From assembly GCA_009746045.1 (NCBI GenBank), contig RPFO01000595.1:95001-159000 (forward strand): a stretch of 64,000 nucleotides of DNA, written 5' to 3'. The translations under genes and the position numbers were made by a program. Below the pieces are notes generated by a model that had not been told where the DNA came from, did not search any database, and saw nothing but the letters and a program-made list of their open reading frames with translations. This DNA comes from Mesostigma viride. Lineage: Eukaryota > Streptophyta > Mesostigmatophyceae > Mesostigmatales > Mesostigmataceae. Positions 23,294-40,034 of this stretch are shown here, piece after piece (position 1 is the stretch's first letter; each line of letters begins with the position of its first letter).

Positions 23294-24989
23294 CCCCTAA
23301 ATGGGCAGAAATACTGCCGATGCATCGGCTGTAACTTCACAATTTTGCAAACCAGATGCCATCCAACCCACCCATATCCAATGGCTGTCCTTGGGGGCCA
23401 AGCATGTCCATGAGTTGCCCTTCGGGTTGGTATATCACAACCTTACATATATGCAGGTTAGGCCATGTATAACTGCCGTCAAAGTCAGGGGGGTCAAGAC
23501 GAGCGTTTTCATTTTTGGTAGAATGTGCATTTTGAATTATGTTGTAAGACCTAGGCACCTACCACTTCAGGGATGATAAACAATTAGTTGCTGAACAGTT
23601 TGAGCCATTGGGGTCATCATTTGGGTGGGTATACCAGCAGTTACACCCAGTACAGCCCATAGGGGTACCGTTGGTAAAAAGCAACCAAGGGGGTAGGGGT
23701 GGGCATACTACCTACTAATACCTACTAAAAATGTCCCCCAACCATGCCACACAATACATTTCCCTTCCACAATGATGGGGAAACATAACTGCATCATCAC
23801 ACTGCCCTTACATGGCACCTATGTGCAGGTGCCACCTTGTCCATGCACGTGGGTAACGTGGTACGGATACCCTACGCAAGGCATGCATTCTAGGAGGCAG
23901 CCACCAACAAACTAGTGATTTTAAGCCTATTTCAGCTTGCCCTAGCAAGGATAAACTAGGCCTAAGCTGCTATAGCTTGCCAGGTGATGGCCAGCACACC
24001 TGGTGGCACATGCTGACAATGGGAAGCTTCTACTCACCGGGTACATGCTTGATGATGCCACAGAGACCAGCCAACTGCCTCACACTCATGCAATATGTGT
24101 GTGGGAAATGTATAACAAACATATATGGAGGTATTCAAACCCATACAGCCTCTAAAACTTATCACCATCACACTATGGCAGGTCAACTGACTGAGGGAAG
24201 CATCTAAGAATGGTGTTTTAGGAAGGGGCCAGGCCATGGTCAAGAAAGAGCATGAATAATGAAGAAAGAATGTGCTACACAAGCTAGAACGTATATATAA
24301 ACGTCAAACATCGACAAGAAAACGATAACTCAGCTTTACCTGGCATGGCTGGCATTACCTTGGCCCAGGCGGTGGCCGCAAAATGGCGCATTTCGGCACA
24401 CCAAAGTTGTGCAGCATGGTCGCTAGATTCGACTCTGGCCACCCTTGCACGTTTACGACTACAAATCATCATAAAAAGTACAAAGAAACCGATATATCCT
24501 TTAAAATACGCCGGAAAGTTATTGCTGTCAACGTTTCTATCGTCCGGCCTGATCGCAGTTTTTTCCAGCAAGAACGCTGCCGACACCTATCAAATGGCAT
24601 TCCCGCGAACCAAAAATTGGCCTGTATCATCTTTAGGACGTATAAAATCAATTTCCTGAGTTTGGTCAGAAAATTCGAACGAAAACGTAAATGCCATGCG
24701 TGTGCGCAAGCCGCCATGGCCAGGTCGTCGTTTTCCGGAATGCACGTTGTACGTGAAAAAGTACCCTGACCCCTTGTACTTTGACCGGCCAGAACACCTC
24801 TATAACTTTGTCAGAAGTATGCAAACCCTAGTACCATGCTGTGAGGAAAATTATAAACTTTCGATCTTCTCAGCTAAACTTTTCCTAATTCTCAATAGTT
24901 TTCGCGGCATTTGGTCCCCCGAGAAGGGGCCGACGTGTCGGCTGTAACTCAGTTTTAGGCGGAAAATCGGCAGCCAGACCATTTAGGGG
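23294..24989. mobile_element. 1.7-kb element with TTAG duplication (TTAG-A)
   Basis: The ends CCCCTAAATGG ... CCATTTAGGGG are inverted and flanked by TTAG on each side (23290-23293 and 24990-24993). Removing the element and one TTAG restores the sequence seen at the family-C copy near 50027. A 4-bp TTAN target with CCC termini suggests a piggyBac-like element. Its interior (about 23990-24720) is a diverged homologue of 58250-59040 in the TTAA-B element, including CTTTACCTGGCANGGCTGGC. No intact transposase is seen. Confidence 0.85.
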
Positions 24990-26125
24990 TTAGGTTATTT
25001 TCATGGTGTCCGTTACTAAACGGCTCTTGCTGCATCAAAATAACCCACGAATGTCGAGTTCTACCGTCGCAGGCACACATGCTAGATTATTCATCGCGGC
25101 CAAATTGACGTTGGATGAGACCCCCGTGCAAATCTGTACCAACAAAGGCAGCGAATTTGCAAATAGTGCAGATCTTGCTATGAAACATCATAATAGAACA
25201 TCACTTTTAACCATCGGCTTAATTTTTTCGCCTGTCGCCCGCCGGATTAGCCATATTTTAACGGAACGCACGTCGCCATGGCCACCTCCGCACGGTGCGC
25301 GCACTGTGCACCACAATGTCAAAATAAGATCGCGTCGAATTGTGAAAGTTCAGACGGGTCAGTACTTATAGTAGAGATACGAAATCTGTGGCTTCAAATC
25401 GTTGCCCTGTCGTTCTGGCATCCTAGCCGCGCAAAACGTAAAAAAAACGCGGAAAACACGGCATCATACGGTATAATACGGTATTATACGTCATTATACG
25501 CTAAAACGTATTATAACGTATGAATCATACGCTCAAAGCCAGCGTATTACGTATTATACCGTATTATACCGTATTATACCGTATTATACGGCGTATGATC
25601 TCACTCTGCCCACGGCAGGTACGCAGCGACCCGCTGTTGTCCTGGCTGCAATTGTGTATCACTTGTAGCGTATTTGTGTATCACTTGTCCTCCTTCCCAC
25701 GGCAGGTACGCAGCGACCCGCTGTTGTACTGGCGGCAGTTGTGTATCACCTGTACGGTAATTGTGTATCACCTGTACGGTATTTGTGTATCACCCCCCTC
25801 CTTCCCACGGCAGGTACGCAGCGACCCGCTGTTGTACTGGCGGCAGTTGTGTATCACCTGTACGGTATTTGTGTATCACTTGTAGCGTATTTGTGTATCA
25901 CTTGTCCTCCTTCCCACGGCAGGTACGCAGCGACCCGCTGTTGTCCTGGCTGCAATTGTGTATCACTTGTACGGTATTTGTGTATCACTTGTAGCGTATT
26001 TGTGTATCACTTGTCCTCCTTCCCACGGCAGGTACGCAGCGACCCGCTGTTGTCCTGGCTGCAATTGTGTATCACTTGTACGGTATTTGTGTATCACTTG
26101 TACGGTATTTGTGTACCACCACCCT

Positions 26126-28309
<2,184 letters not shown>

Positions 28310-28740
28310 CTAAGACAATAATGCAGCTTGCAAACGGCAAGGGCAAGCACCCGGGTAAGAGCAAAGGCAACCGCACGAGCAAAGGAAAGGGAAACTGGAA
28401 GAGCAAGCACAAGGCCAAGGAAAGGATTAAGGCACTTGTGCTTGCCAAAAGGGCAGGCTCAAGGGAAATGACAATTAAGGGCAGGGGCAGGCACAAGGGA
28501 AGCGGATAAGGGCAAGGGCAGGCGCAAGGGAAAGAGATTAGGACAAGTCAAGCACGAGGGAACGGACAAGGGCACGGGCAGGCACAAGGGAAAAGATGAA
28601 GACAAGGGCAGGCACTAGGGGAAGGATGAGGGCAACGGCAAACACTGGGGATCAAAGGATAGGGGCAAGGGCAGATGCTAGGGTAACAGTTAGGGCAAAG
28701 GCAGGCACAAGAGAAGAATAAGGGGCCGTGAAGTATAAGT
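28310..28740. repeat. Purine-rich minisatellite
   Basis: GGGCAAGGGCAGGCACAAGGGAA and variants repeat about 15 times with irregular spacing. The lysine/glycine ORF at 28321-28509 is a by-product. Confidence 0.8.
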
Positions 28741-28959
28741 GGAAATGCGGGTGGCGACATGGGGTTCGATCGGGCCTGCTGATGCAAATGCAGATTTCAA
28801 CTGCAGTGACAAACTCAAGCGTAGACATAGGCAACGACAAATTCCTTGCATGCGTGCCTTGCTCTTCACCGGCTGGCTCGTTTGCTAGTTGTCTAACAGT
28901 TTCTACCGATAAACATCACTTGCCATTGTAAGGTCTGCCTTGCTGCCGTGCCAGTGGGT

Positions 28960-29195
28960 AGCTGGGTGATCGTGCTTGTTCCTTGTCAAGGGAGGGATGC
29001 ATGTGGAGTAGGTGGGTGGGTGTGCTTGTTCCTTGCCAAGGAAGGGATGCACAAAGGTTAGATAGGTGCACGTGCTTGTTTCTTGTCAAGGGAGGGACGC
29101 ACAAAGGGTAGGTGGGGGCACATGGTTGTGCCTCGTCAAGGGCGGGATGCACGAAGGGTAGGTGGGGGCATGTGGTTGGTCCTTGTCTTTTCACC
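28960..29195. repeat. About 53-bp tandem repeat, 4-5 copies
   Basis: Units read GTAGGTGGGTGNNNGTGCTTGTTCCTTGNCAAGGGAGGGATGCA, with later units drifting to GGGGGCACATGGTTG. The last copy ends near 29195. Confidence 0.85.
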
Positions 29196-29987
29196 GCCCA
29201 AGCGATGGCGATGTAGCATGCATTATACATTTATTCGTGCATTAAAAATCACTTTCCTTACAAGCGGCCTTAGCCGACTCCATCTGCCGTTGCCATTTCT
29301 CCGTATTGCATTGTCCGGACACGGTTTTTGTGTCGCAGGTCTTCCCCCGTAAAGGCACAAGCTGCCTGCGCGCGGAATTCTGTGCAGACACCTCGGTTTC
29401 CAACACGACGGCATCCCGCACATATCGAGCTCTGGATGTACAACATCTTCCCCCGGCGCACTTGCTCCCGGATGGAGCTTCTGTGCGGTGCCGACATCCC
29501 CGTCCGGAGCTGTCCTAAGCACTGCATGGAAACAGTATTTCAAGCCACGAAGAGAAGCCACGACTTTGATATTGACTTGATATTGTCGTCAGAAGACTTG
29601 ATATGCTCTTTCTGTGAAGGCGTTGGATTTTTGTGCATGACATGTAATCCTGCATGTAATAATGAAATGGTTTATGAAATAGAAACTTGTCTTGCATGAG
29701 CCTTGCTGCAAATGCCATTCATTTTTATTTTTTTTTCCGGGTAAATGGGTGTTAGGGGTTAGGTTGACCGAAATGATAAGTGAAATTCCTTCAGTGAAAT
29801 TCTAAGTGACATGCGTACTGCAATTCAGAACGACATAGCGACATGATAGTGTAGTACCGGTAGTGTACGCGAGAAGCATACGACGTCGTAACCTACGGGA
29901 CCGAGTACCGGGATCGTAAACTACCAGGTGGTAAATTACCGTACGTACATTACCACGTCGGAATCTTACCACGTCGGAATCTTACCA
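29196..29987. other. Right inner part of CACTA-1 with subterminal motifs
   Basis: ORFs at 29220-29720 on both strands overlap and are unrecognised. From about 29880 the sequence becomes the CACTA-1 subterminal zone, with TTACCACGTCGGAATC repeated up to the nested CACTA-2 boundary. Confidence 0.5.
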
Positions 29988-30000
29988 CACTAGGAGCCGG

Positions 30001-30360
30001 GTGTTGACAAAGTGTGACAAATTTTTGTCAACAATTGTCAACTTGTTGACAAAGTGTGACAACTTGTTGACAAATTGTTGACAAAGTGTGACAAAGTGTG
30101 ACAAAACTAGTTAGACAAAAAAATGTCAACAGCTTGACAAAACTTGACAGAATGTTGACAATGTTGACAAAACGTTGACAATCGTTGACATGTCAACTTT
30201 ATGTTGATGTCAACAAATGTCAAAACACTGACAAGCCAAGGTGATTTGTCAACAAATGTCAAGACGTTTACAAACGCAGGCCAAACGCAAGAAAAATGTC
30301 AACAAATGTCAACATGACAAAATGTCAACACGATAAACAAAGGCATAGCAAACTGACAAA
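30001..30360. repeat. Left subterminal repeats of CACTA-2
   Basis: TTGACAAAGTGTGACAA and the shorter TGTCAACAAATGTCAA occur about 25 times on both strands. The matching right zone is 36985-37345 (TTTTTGTCAC, TTTGTCACAC). Confidence 0.9.
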
Positions 30361-30921
30361 TCAACACCACGCACAGGTAAACTTACTTCATTAAAATCAA
30401 TATGGCTGCTGCCTTGCTGCCTGAATTGCGGTTTTCTGCATTACATTAGCATGACAAACTTTACTGACAAAACACATGAATGAAGAGTGCACTCAATCAC
30501 AGTCCGAGGGTGGCGTGCAAGATGTACAACCGCAAGCATCTCACAAATGCAGTATAACATCCGTCATAGGGCTGTCCCAGCGATCATTGCTGAAAAAAAT
30601 GGACTCTCTAGAAATTTATCGCATGACAATGTCCAGTGCTACAGCGATGTGACGAGGGCTCAGAGCCTACAAAATCTGTGTCCGCAGGTGCCCTCCCCGC
30701 CATGCTGGCCAATGTGTCCGCCATGGTTGTGTTAGGTAGATCGCCTGCATGCAAGGGATACATGCGTTATCCGGCAAAGCAGCAAAGGGAACACACAAAG
30801 ATCTTAAGTGAGATGAATACCCGAAATCAGCTGTGTGTAATGAGACGTCGTGAGAGCACAGCAGTCGCGTGGCTGTTTGTGAGTAATGGCTTGATTTTAG
30901 GACCGAGAAAGTGAGATAGCG

Positions 30922-34334
<3,413 letters not shown>

Positions 34335-36250
34335 CCGAGGGGTGAGGATTATTCCTTGTCATGGGGGCATACAGGACGGGTTACTTATTCCTTGTCATGG
34401 GGGCAGGCAGGACAAGTTAATTATTCCTTGTCATGGGGGGCAGGCAGGACGGGTTAATTGTTCCTTTTCATGGGGGCAGGCAGGGCGGGTTAATTATTCC
34501 TTGTCATTAGGGGCAGGCAGGACGGGTTAATAATTCCTTGTCATGGGGGCAGGCAGGACGGGTCACTTATTCCTTGTCATGGGGGCAGGCAGGACGGGTC
34601 AATTATTCCGTGTCATGGGGGGCAGGCTGGACCTGTTAATTATTCCTTGTCATGGGGGCAGGCGGGACGGGTTAGTAATTCCTTGTCTTGGGGGCAGGCA
34701 GGGCGGGTGAATTATTCCTTTTTATGGTGACAGGCAGAACGGGTTAATCACTCCTTGTCATGGGAGGCAGGCAGGACGGGTTACTTATTCCTTGTCATGG
34801 GGGGCAGGCGCATTGCATATACATTTATTCCTTGTCATGGGGGGCAGGCAGGACGGGTTAATTGTTCTTGTCATGAGGGGACGGCAGGGGGGGCTCATGA
34901 TACCCTGTAGTGGGGTGGGCGAAGGCAGGGGGGGTTAATGATTCCCTGTCATGGGGTGGGGGAAGGCAGGGGGGGTTAACGATTCCTTGTGTCCATGGGG
35001 GGCAGGCAGGACGGGTTTCTTATTCCTTGTCATGAGGGGAAGGCAGGGGAGGTAAATGATTTCCTGTCGTGGGGTGGGAGAAGGCGGGGGTAATAATTTT
35101 TCCTTGCCATGGGGGCAGGCAGGACAGGTTAATTATTCCTTGTCATGGGGGCATGCAGAAAAGCTTAAAAATTTCTTGTCATGGGATTGAAAGCACCTCA
35201 CAGTCAGTTGTCCTCCCTTACGAAATGGCGATTTTGTAGCTACATGATTAACAGAGCATATGCTCTAAATCTTGTAGCAATGGACCGCGTTATATTTCTG
35301 TTGGCGACTACTTTCAAACATTCATCATTTTTGTTTTTCTTTTACATTTGTCTTGTTGCGGACAGGGAGGGTTGATTGCCTTTTCATGGGGGGCAGGCAG
35401 GGGTGGGGGTTACTCCTTGTCATGGGGGGCAGGCAGGGGGGTTGATTGCCTTTTCATGGGGGGCAGGCAGGGGCCGGGGCTTAATTATTCCTTGTAATGT
35501 GGTGCAGGCAGGGGGGTAATGATTCATTGTCATGGGGGGCAGGCAGGGGGGGGGTAACTCCTTGTCATGGGGGGCAGGCGGGGGGGGGGTAATTATCCCT
35601 TGTCATGGGGGTTCAGGCAGAGGGGGCTAATCCTTGTCACATGGGGGGCAGGCTGCGTGGGTAATTTTTCCTTGTAATTAGGGGCAGGCAGGGGGGGTAG
35701 TTGATCCTTGTCATGGGGGACATGCAGGGGGGGGCAATGATTCCTTGTCGTGGGGGGCATGTAGGGGGCGTCAAGTGTTCCTTGTTATGTGGGGCAGGCA
35801 GGGGGGGGATGATTCTTGTCGTGGGGGGCAGGCAGGGGAGGGGATGATTCTTGTCGTGGGGGGCAGGCAGGGAGTGTTAATTATTCCTTGTCACGGGGGG
35901 CAGACAGGGGGGGGCAATGATTCCTTGTCGTGGGGGGCAGGTAGCGGGGGTTAGTTGTTCCTTGTCGTGGGGGGCAGGCAGGGGGGGTCAATGATTCCTT
36001 GTCATGCCCGGGGCAGGTAGGGGGCGTAATTATTCCTTGTATTGGGGGCCAGGCGGGGGGCGTTAATCGTTGTCATGGGGGGCAGGCAGGGGGGTTTAAT
36101 CCTTGTCATGGGGGGCAGGCAGGGGGGCTTGTTCCTTGTCATGGGGGACAGGTATGGGGGGGAGATTATTCCGCGTCATGGGGGTAGGCAAATGGGTTAG
36201 TTTTTCCTTGTCATGGGGGGCAGGTGGGGCAGCTTTATAATTCCTTGTGG
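34335..36250 (+). repeat. G-rich minisatellite in two blocks, with a duplicated spacer
   Basis: TTCCTTGTCATGGGGGGCAGGCAGG-type units repeat about 45 times in blocks 34335-35180 and 35365-36250. After each block comes a related about 160-bp AT-rich piece (35190-35350 and 36258-36415) ending in TTTTTGTTTTTCTT, so the block plus spacer was duplicated. Runs of four or more G every few bases make quadruplex formation plausible on this strand. Confidence 0.9.
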
Positions 36251-36415
36251 TGGGTTTTAAGCACCTTGCAATCGTTATGCCCTCTTAAGGAAGTGTGCTT
36301 GCGCAGCTAATCGATTAACATAACATATGCTCCAAATTTCGTACACAATGGATACCGTAATAAATTTGTTATTGACTACGAATAAACATTCATAATTTTT
36401 GTTTTTCTTCTGCAG

Positions 36416-36984
36416 GAAGTCTCGGCTGTTCTGGTGCCATATGCATCCTCACCATCGTCGTCATCGACGTAGCCGGCGGACTCGTCTAGGGTCCATGCAC
36501 GGGTTGCTCAGGTTTGTCTTTGAATCTGTGTGATGAGGTGTTTTCTTTGCGCAGTGTATGTTTGCCTGCAGCTACCTTTTTTGTTCCAAATAGATCAGTG
36601 CTTTCTTCTTTGCATTTGCAGCAAGAGAGGGAAGTTTTTGTACAGGTTTTTTAACGTAATCTGCCTCTTTAATGTTGCACAACTGACAACAACCATGTAT
36701 ACATTGATGTTATTTCCACCTCTGCATCTTTTTTCTGTGTTTTACAGGAGAGTCGAGAGCTTTTAATCAAAATGACATCCGCAAATGACGGCTGCACACA
36801 ATATACCCAACGGGCGGCTGCCTGCAAATTCTTTGCAAGCATTTAGAGCTTTCCGTGGAAGTCATGCTCACAACGGGCTGCACGCAACGCAATGGGCTGC
36901 CGTCCGAACTTTGCCTACGAGACAATCGTTGTTGCTGTCAGCATTAAGTAATGCTTATTTTGTAATAAAAAGAAAAATTTCACT
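36416..36984. other. CACTA-2 right interior
   Basis: No convincing gene. The second spacer ends with TTCTTCTGCAG (36416), a plausible splice acceptor, followed by about 90 bases containing repeated CATCGTCGTCATCG. Confidence 0.4.
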
Positions 36985-37570
36985 GGTTTTTGTCACTTTT
37001 TGTCACTTTTTGTCACTTTTTGTCTGTTTTATAGTCCTGATAAATTTTCAGGATTGTCTGTGATATATCAACGTTTGTGTTGTGATAAATGTGCACAAAT
37101 GTCACTAATTGTGGTGTGATAAAATGTGATAAAATCTCACTCTCATGTTGACAATGCGTGACGTTGACAATGTGTGACATTTTTTGACACTTTCACCTTG
37201 ATAATTTGTCAAGAATTGTCTTGTAAAATCGACCTGATATGTCATGGTTTTGTCAACATTTGTATAGCTTTTGTCACACTTTGTCACACCACATGTCACA
37301 CTTTGTCACACTTTGTCACACTTTATCAACCTGACATGTCAAGCATTGTCACACTTTGTCAACACCCGGCTCCTAGTGCACGTCGTAATCTTACCACGTC
37401 GGAATCTTACCACGTCGGAATCTTACCACGTCGGAATCTTACCACGTCGTAACTTACCACCTCGTAACTTACGGCGTGGGATCGTAGGTGGGATCTCAGC
37501 GATAACTTACTGCGTGGGATCGTAGGTGAGATGTATATAGTAAGAATGAGCCGAGGCGTAATTTACCACC

Positions 37571-37623
37571 TGGTAATTTACGCCTCGGATCCTTTTTACC
37601 ACCCTCGGACGAAAAGTATAGTG
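37571..37623 (-). repeat. Right terminal inverted repeat of CACTA-1
   Basis: Fifty-three bases identical to the reverse complement of 16012-16064. It is followed by TA and then the continuation of the interrupted ORF1 sequence. Confidence 0.95.
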
Positions 37624-37743
37624 TATGGCCGACCTACCTTCAGCTCCGGCAGCGCGCAGGGGGGAAGCCGGTGTACTGGAGGGGGGCGGTCATCCACGTT
37701 GACCACAAGCCCTGGCAGGCCCCTCCTGCCACCTCAGACTAGG
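37624..37743 (+). pseudogene. C-terminal end of the ORF1 copy cut by CACTA-1
   Basis: TATGGCCGACCTACCTTCAG and the following bases match 62061-62160 of the full ORF1 retroposon (about 15% different). The frame ends at a TAG at 37741-37743. It continues the coding sequence interrupted at 16011. Confidence 0.85.
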
Positions 37744-37995
37744 GAACCTATACCAGTCTAGTGTAGATTATACCACCAAGTCCCATGCAGACCTCTGACG
37801 TTGCACGTGAGCCCGTATCGAAGGCCCTGGAGGAGCCTGGGACTCCCGCCAGCCAGAACAATTGCAAAGGGAAAGACACGACTTCGCCTGTACGTACATG
37901 TAAGCGCAAACTGTACATACCCCGACAACCACCGGACGACCATTCACACCGACAAGCCCTCCAAGCAGGGCTCCTGCCATCAACAACGCCGACAT

Positions 37996-38517
37996 AGTTA
38001 ATGCACTCGTGCAAATGGATGCGAACGTGTGTTGGATTATGCAATGGCTGGCATAATATCAACCCATGCAAGCTTGCCAAGCTGGATTGCATGGGCACGT
38101 AGGTGAGGGTAACCTAGCTATCCTGCACTAGTGCTAACCAATGAGGTGCTGGCTCCGTCCAGCTAGATCTACTCCAGCTAGGACTGATACGATGCCAGCA
38201 GGCAACGACTGCCTAACAGCACTACGTGGACGGTCCTGGACCTCCCCTAGGACCTCCGTACAGGACTAGCACTGCAACCACCTTGTGGTCTGCATCACAG
38301 CTCATAAACCCTACCACGTGAATACCCACGTGCGTGTGCACTACATATCTCAGTGCTAATATCTAGCACCCACGTGCCCAGCATGGCACGTGCGGATCTA
38401 AATCCTAGTAGAGATATGTCCAGTGTACTACACTACCGTCCATATCCGTATCCCACTTGGGAGACGGGGACAACGCCACGTGTACTGATAGTCTAGGCCT
38501 GAAGCCCTAGAATAACT
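37996..38517 (-). repeat. 3' LTR of the copia element
   Basis: 522 bp starting AGTTAATGCACTCG and ending GAATAACT on the plus strand. The ends are the inverted pentamer AGTTA/TAACT rather than TG/CA. Flanked by GACAT at 37991-37995. Confidence 0.95.
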
Positions 38518-38536
38518 CCCATTATTACTTTTCTTT
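38518..38536 (-). promoter_or_regulatory. Polypurine tract of the copia element
   Basis: On the minus strand AAAGAAAAGTAATAATGGG ends exactly at the 3' LTR, the expected position for plus-strand DNA priming. Two T residues interrupt the purine run. Confidence 0.6.
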
Positions 38537-38894
38537 GGGGAGTGAGGGGAAGACTCTGCCCACAACCCACTCATATGCCAACCACTACTGATAAGCAAGG
38601 TTCCCCACAGGGACAACCAGGACACTGAAAGAGATGCATTTATAAAAGCGCCCATAGCTCCTCCGTGTTGGATACAACATCCTCACTGATTGGGTGCCTG
38701 TGTTTGGGAAAAACCATTGCCAGAAAAATATGACCACACGTTTTATTGACAAAGAACAAGCCATCAATAAAGGAGGACCCTTCTGACCTCAAGCTTTAAT
38801 GACGCAAAGAGAGCCTTACGGGTGGGACACTTCAGACCCTGGCACCCCATGACTACCCTCCTATCTGGTGCTAATAGCCCTGGGCTGAGGCACT

Positions 38895-40034
38895 TCACCC
38901 TCTGCCATTGTATGGGTTCATCAGCTTGTATAGGACTCTGTACTGAGGCCCTGCAGCCTGTGGCACTTTTGTGAGTGCATCTGCTGCATTGTCAGGGTCT
39001 CGGATGTGAGTCTTGGACTCCAGATAGGTACACTCCTGCTTGAGGACAATCCAGTCCAAATCGGTGTGCACAGCCAAGGGGTTGTCCAGGAAAGAGAGAA
39101 GGGATTGACTGTCAGTCAGCAGATGGGATTTGACACCAGCATAACTACCAGCCTGATGCTGCAACCACACCAGCAGATGGTTCAAGTACCTGGCATGTAA
39201 CACAGCAGATACCACAGCACGGCATTCAGCTACATTGCTGCTGACTGCCTTGCGCTTGTGGAGTCTGCTGAACCAGGAAACCAAAGACTGCTTGCCAGTG
39301 GGGTTAGACAACATAAAGAGACCTGCCTCTCTGGCTTGTACCTTAGTGACTACCCGTGACTCCATGGAACTGTCCATCATGCATGTGATGTGAATGGGTT
39401 GGAACAGATCCAAGGCATGAAGAATAAGGGGAGGACCATCATGTAACACCTGTTTAATAGCCCTAGACCCTACCTCCATGAGGACATCATCATCCACTCT
39501 GCTGACCACGGCCAGATGAGGAGCACAAGTGGCACACAGCCAACCTAGCTTACCCCTAATAGTGGGACAGAGATCAGGAGTGATGTCAGATGGAAGAACA
39601 TCCTTGCAAGACATGACATACTCAGGGGATGCTTTGAGAGAACACACCCACTCCTTCTGCTCCTTAAACAGGTTCAGAATGATGCCACAGAACTTGACAG
39701 GATCTTTCCCCAGCTCCAGCTGCTTGCCTAATTCAAAGCTAGCAGACACTTGGGCAATGAAATCCTCCACAGCTGCCCTGGGACCAGTAATGAGCTGATC
39801 ATCCCCATGCCACACAAACATCATCATACCAGCAGGATGAGGGATGGTGAAGAAACAGGGGTCAATATCATCATACTGGGCCCCCAGCTTCAGGAAGACC
39901 TCTTGGGCAGACAGCCTAAAAATTTTAGGTGCTGACTGAAGCCCTTCTACCCCCAAGTTAGGCCTTAATGAGGTTCCTTGATGTCCCCAGACCAGACTTT
40001 GGGAGTGTTTACCACATAGACTTGACCCCTCCAC
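38895..40034 (-). CDS. Copia reverse transcriptase C-terminal half and RNase H
   Basis: In the 379-residue frame, LRPNLGVEGLQSAPKIF begins the real RT continuation; the first 22 residues are overlap with the preceding frame. RT motif C reads FVWHGDDQLITG (residues 73-84), with HGDD where copia elements usually have YVDD. RNase H follows: DSSM near 221, NVAECRAV with E270, LTDSQSLLSFLDNPL with D308, then THIRDPDNAADALTK, typical of copia. It ends at TGA about 375 bp before the 3' LTR. It needs a frameshift at about 39985-40000 to join the upstream ORF; no long homopolymer is there. Confidence 0.9.
   Translation of the reverse strand: MEGSSLCGKHSQSLVWGHQGTSLRPNLGVEGLQSAPKIFRLSAQEVFLKLGAQYDDIDPCFFTIPHPAGMMMFVWHGDDQLITGPRAAVEDFIAQVSASFELGKQLELGKDPVKFCGIILNLFKEQKEWVCSLKASPEYVMSCKDVLPSDITPDLCPTIRGKLGWLCATCAPHLAVVSRVDDDVLMEVGSRAIKQVLHDGPPLILHALDLFQPIHITCMMDSSMESRVVTKVQAREAGLFMLSNPTGKQSLVSWFSRLHKRKAVSSNVAECRAVVSAVLHARYLNHLLVWLQHQAGSYAGVKSHLLTDSQSLLSFLDNPLAVHTDLDWIVLKQECTYLESKTHIRDPDNAADALTKVPQAAGPQYRVLYKLMNPYNGRG

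Larger units (their letters stand above)
22727..25318 (+). mobile_element. Family-C repeat, copy 1 (interrupted)
   Basis: 22727-23293 plus 24990-25318 match the reverse complement of 49701-50590 throughout. The interruption is the TTAG-flanked element. The two copies share an ORF (see 23010), and substitutions between them are largely conservative. Confidence 0.8.
22148..25608. mobile_element. hAT-type transposon (hAT-2) nested in CACTA-1
   Basis: Inverted ends CAGAGTGAGATC (22148 and reverse-complemented at 25608), extending with one mismatch to 17 bp, are flanked by the 8-bp direct repeat CCCACGGC (22140-22147 and 25609-25616). Subterminal ATAATACGGTATTATACG palindromes lie near both ends (22200-22245 and 25460-25590). 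The ends differ from those of the hAT at 10579, so this is another family. It carries the family-C sequence and the TTAG-flanked element; no hAT transposase is recognised. Confidence 0.88.
22010..26125. repeat. About 108-bp tandem array split by the hAT-2 insertion
   Basis: CCCACGGCAGGTACGCAG occurs at 22032, 25609, 25697, 25805, 25914 and 26023, mostly 108-109 bp apart with one 88-bp unit. Units also hold TGTATCACTTGTACGGTATT repeats. The hAT-2 element (22148-25608) interrupts one CCCACGGC. Confidence 0.85.
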
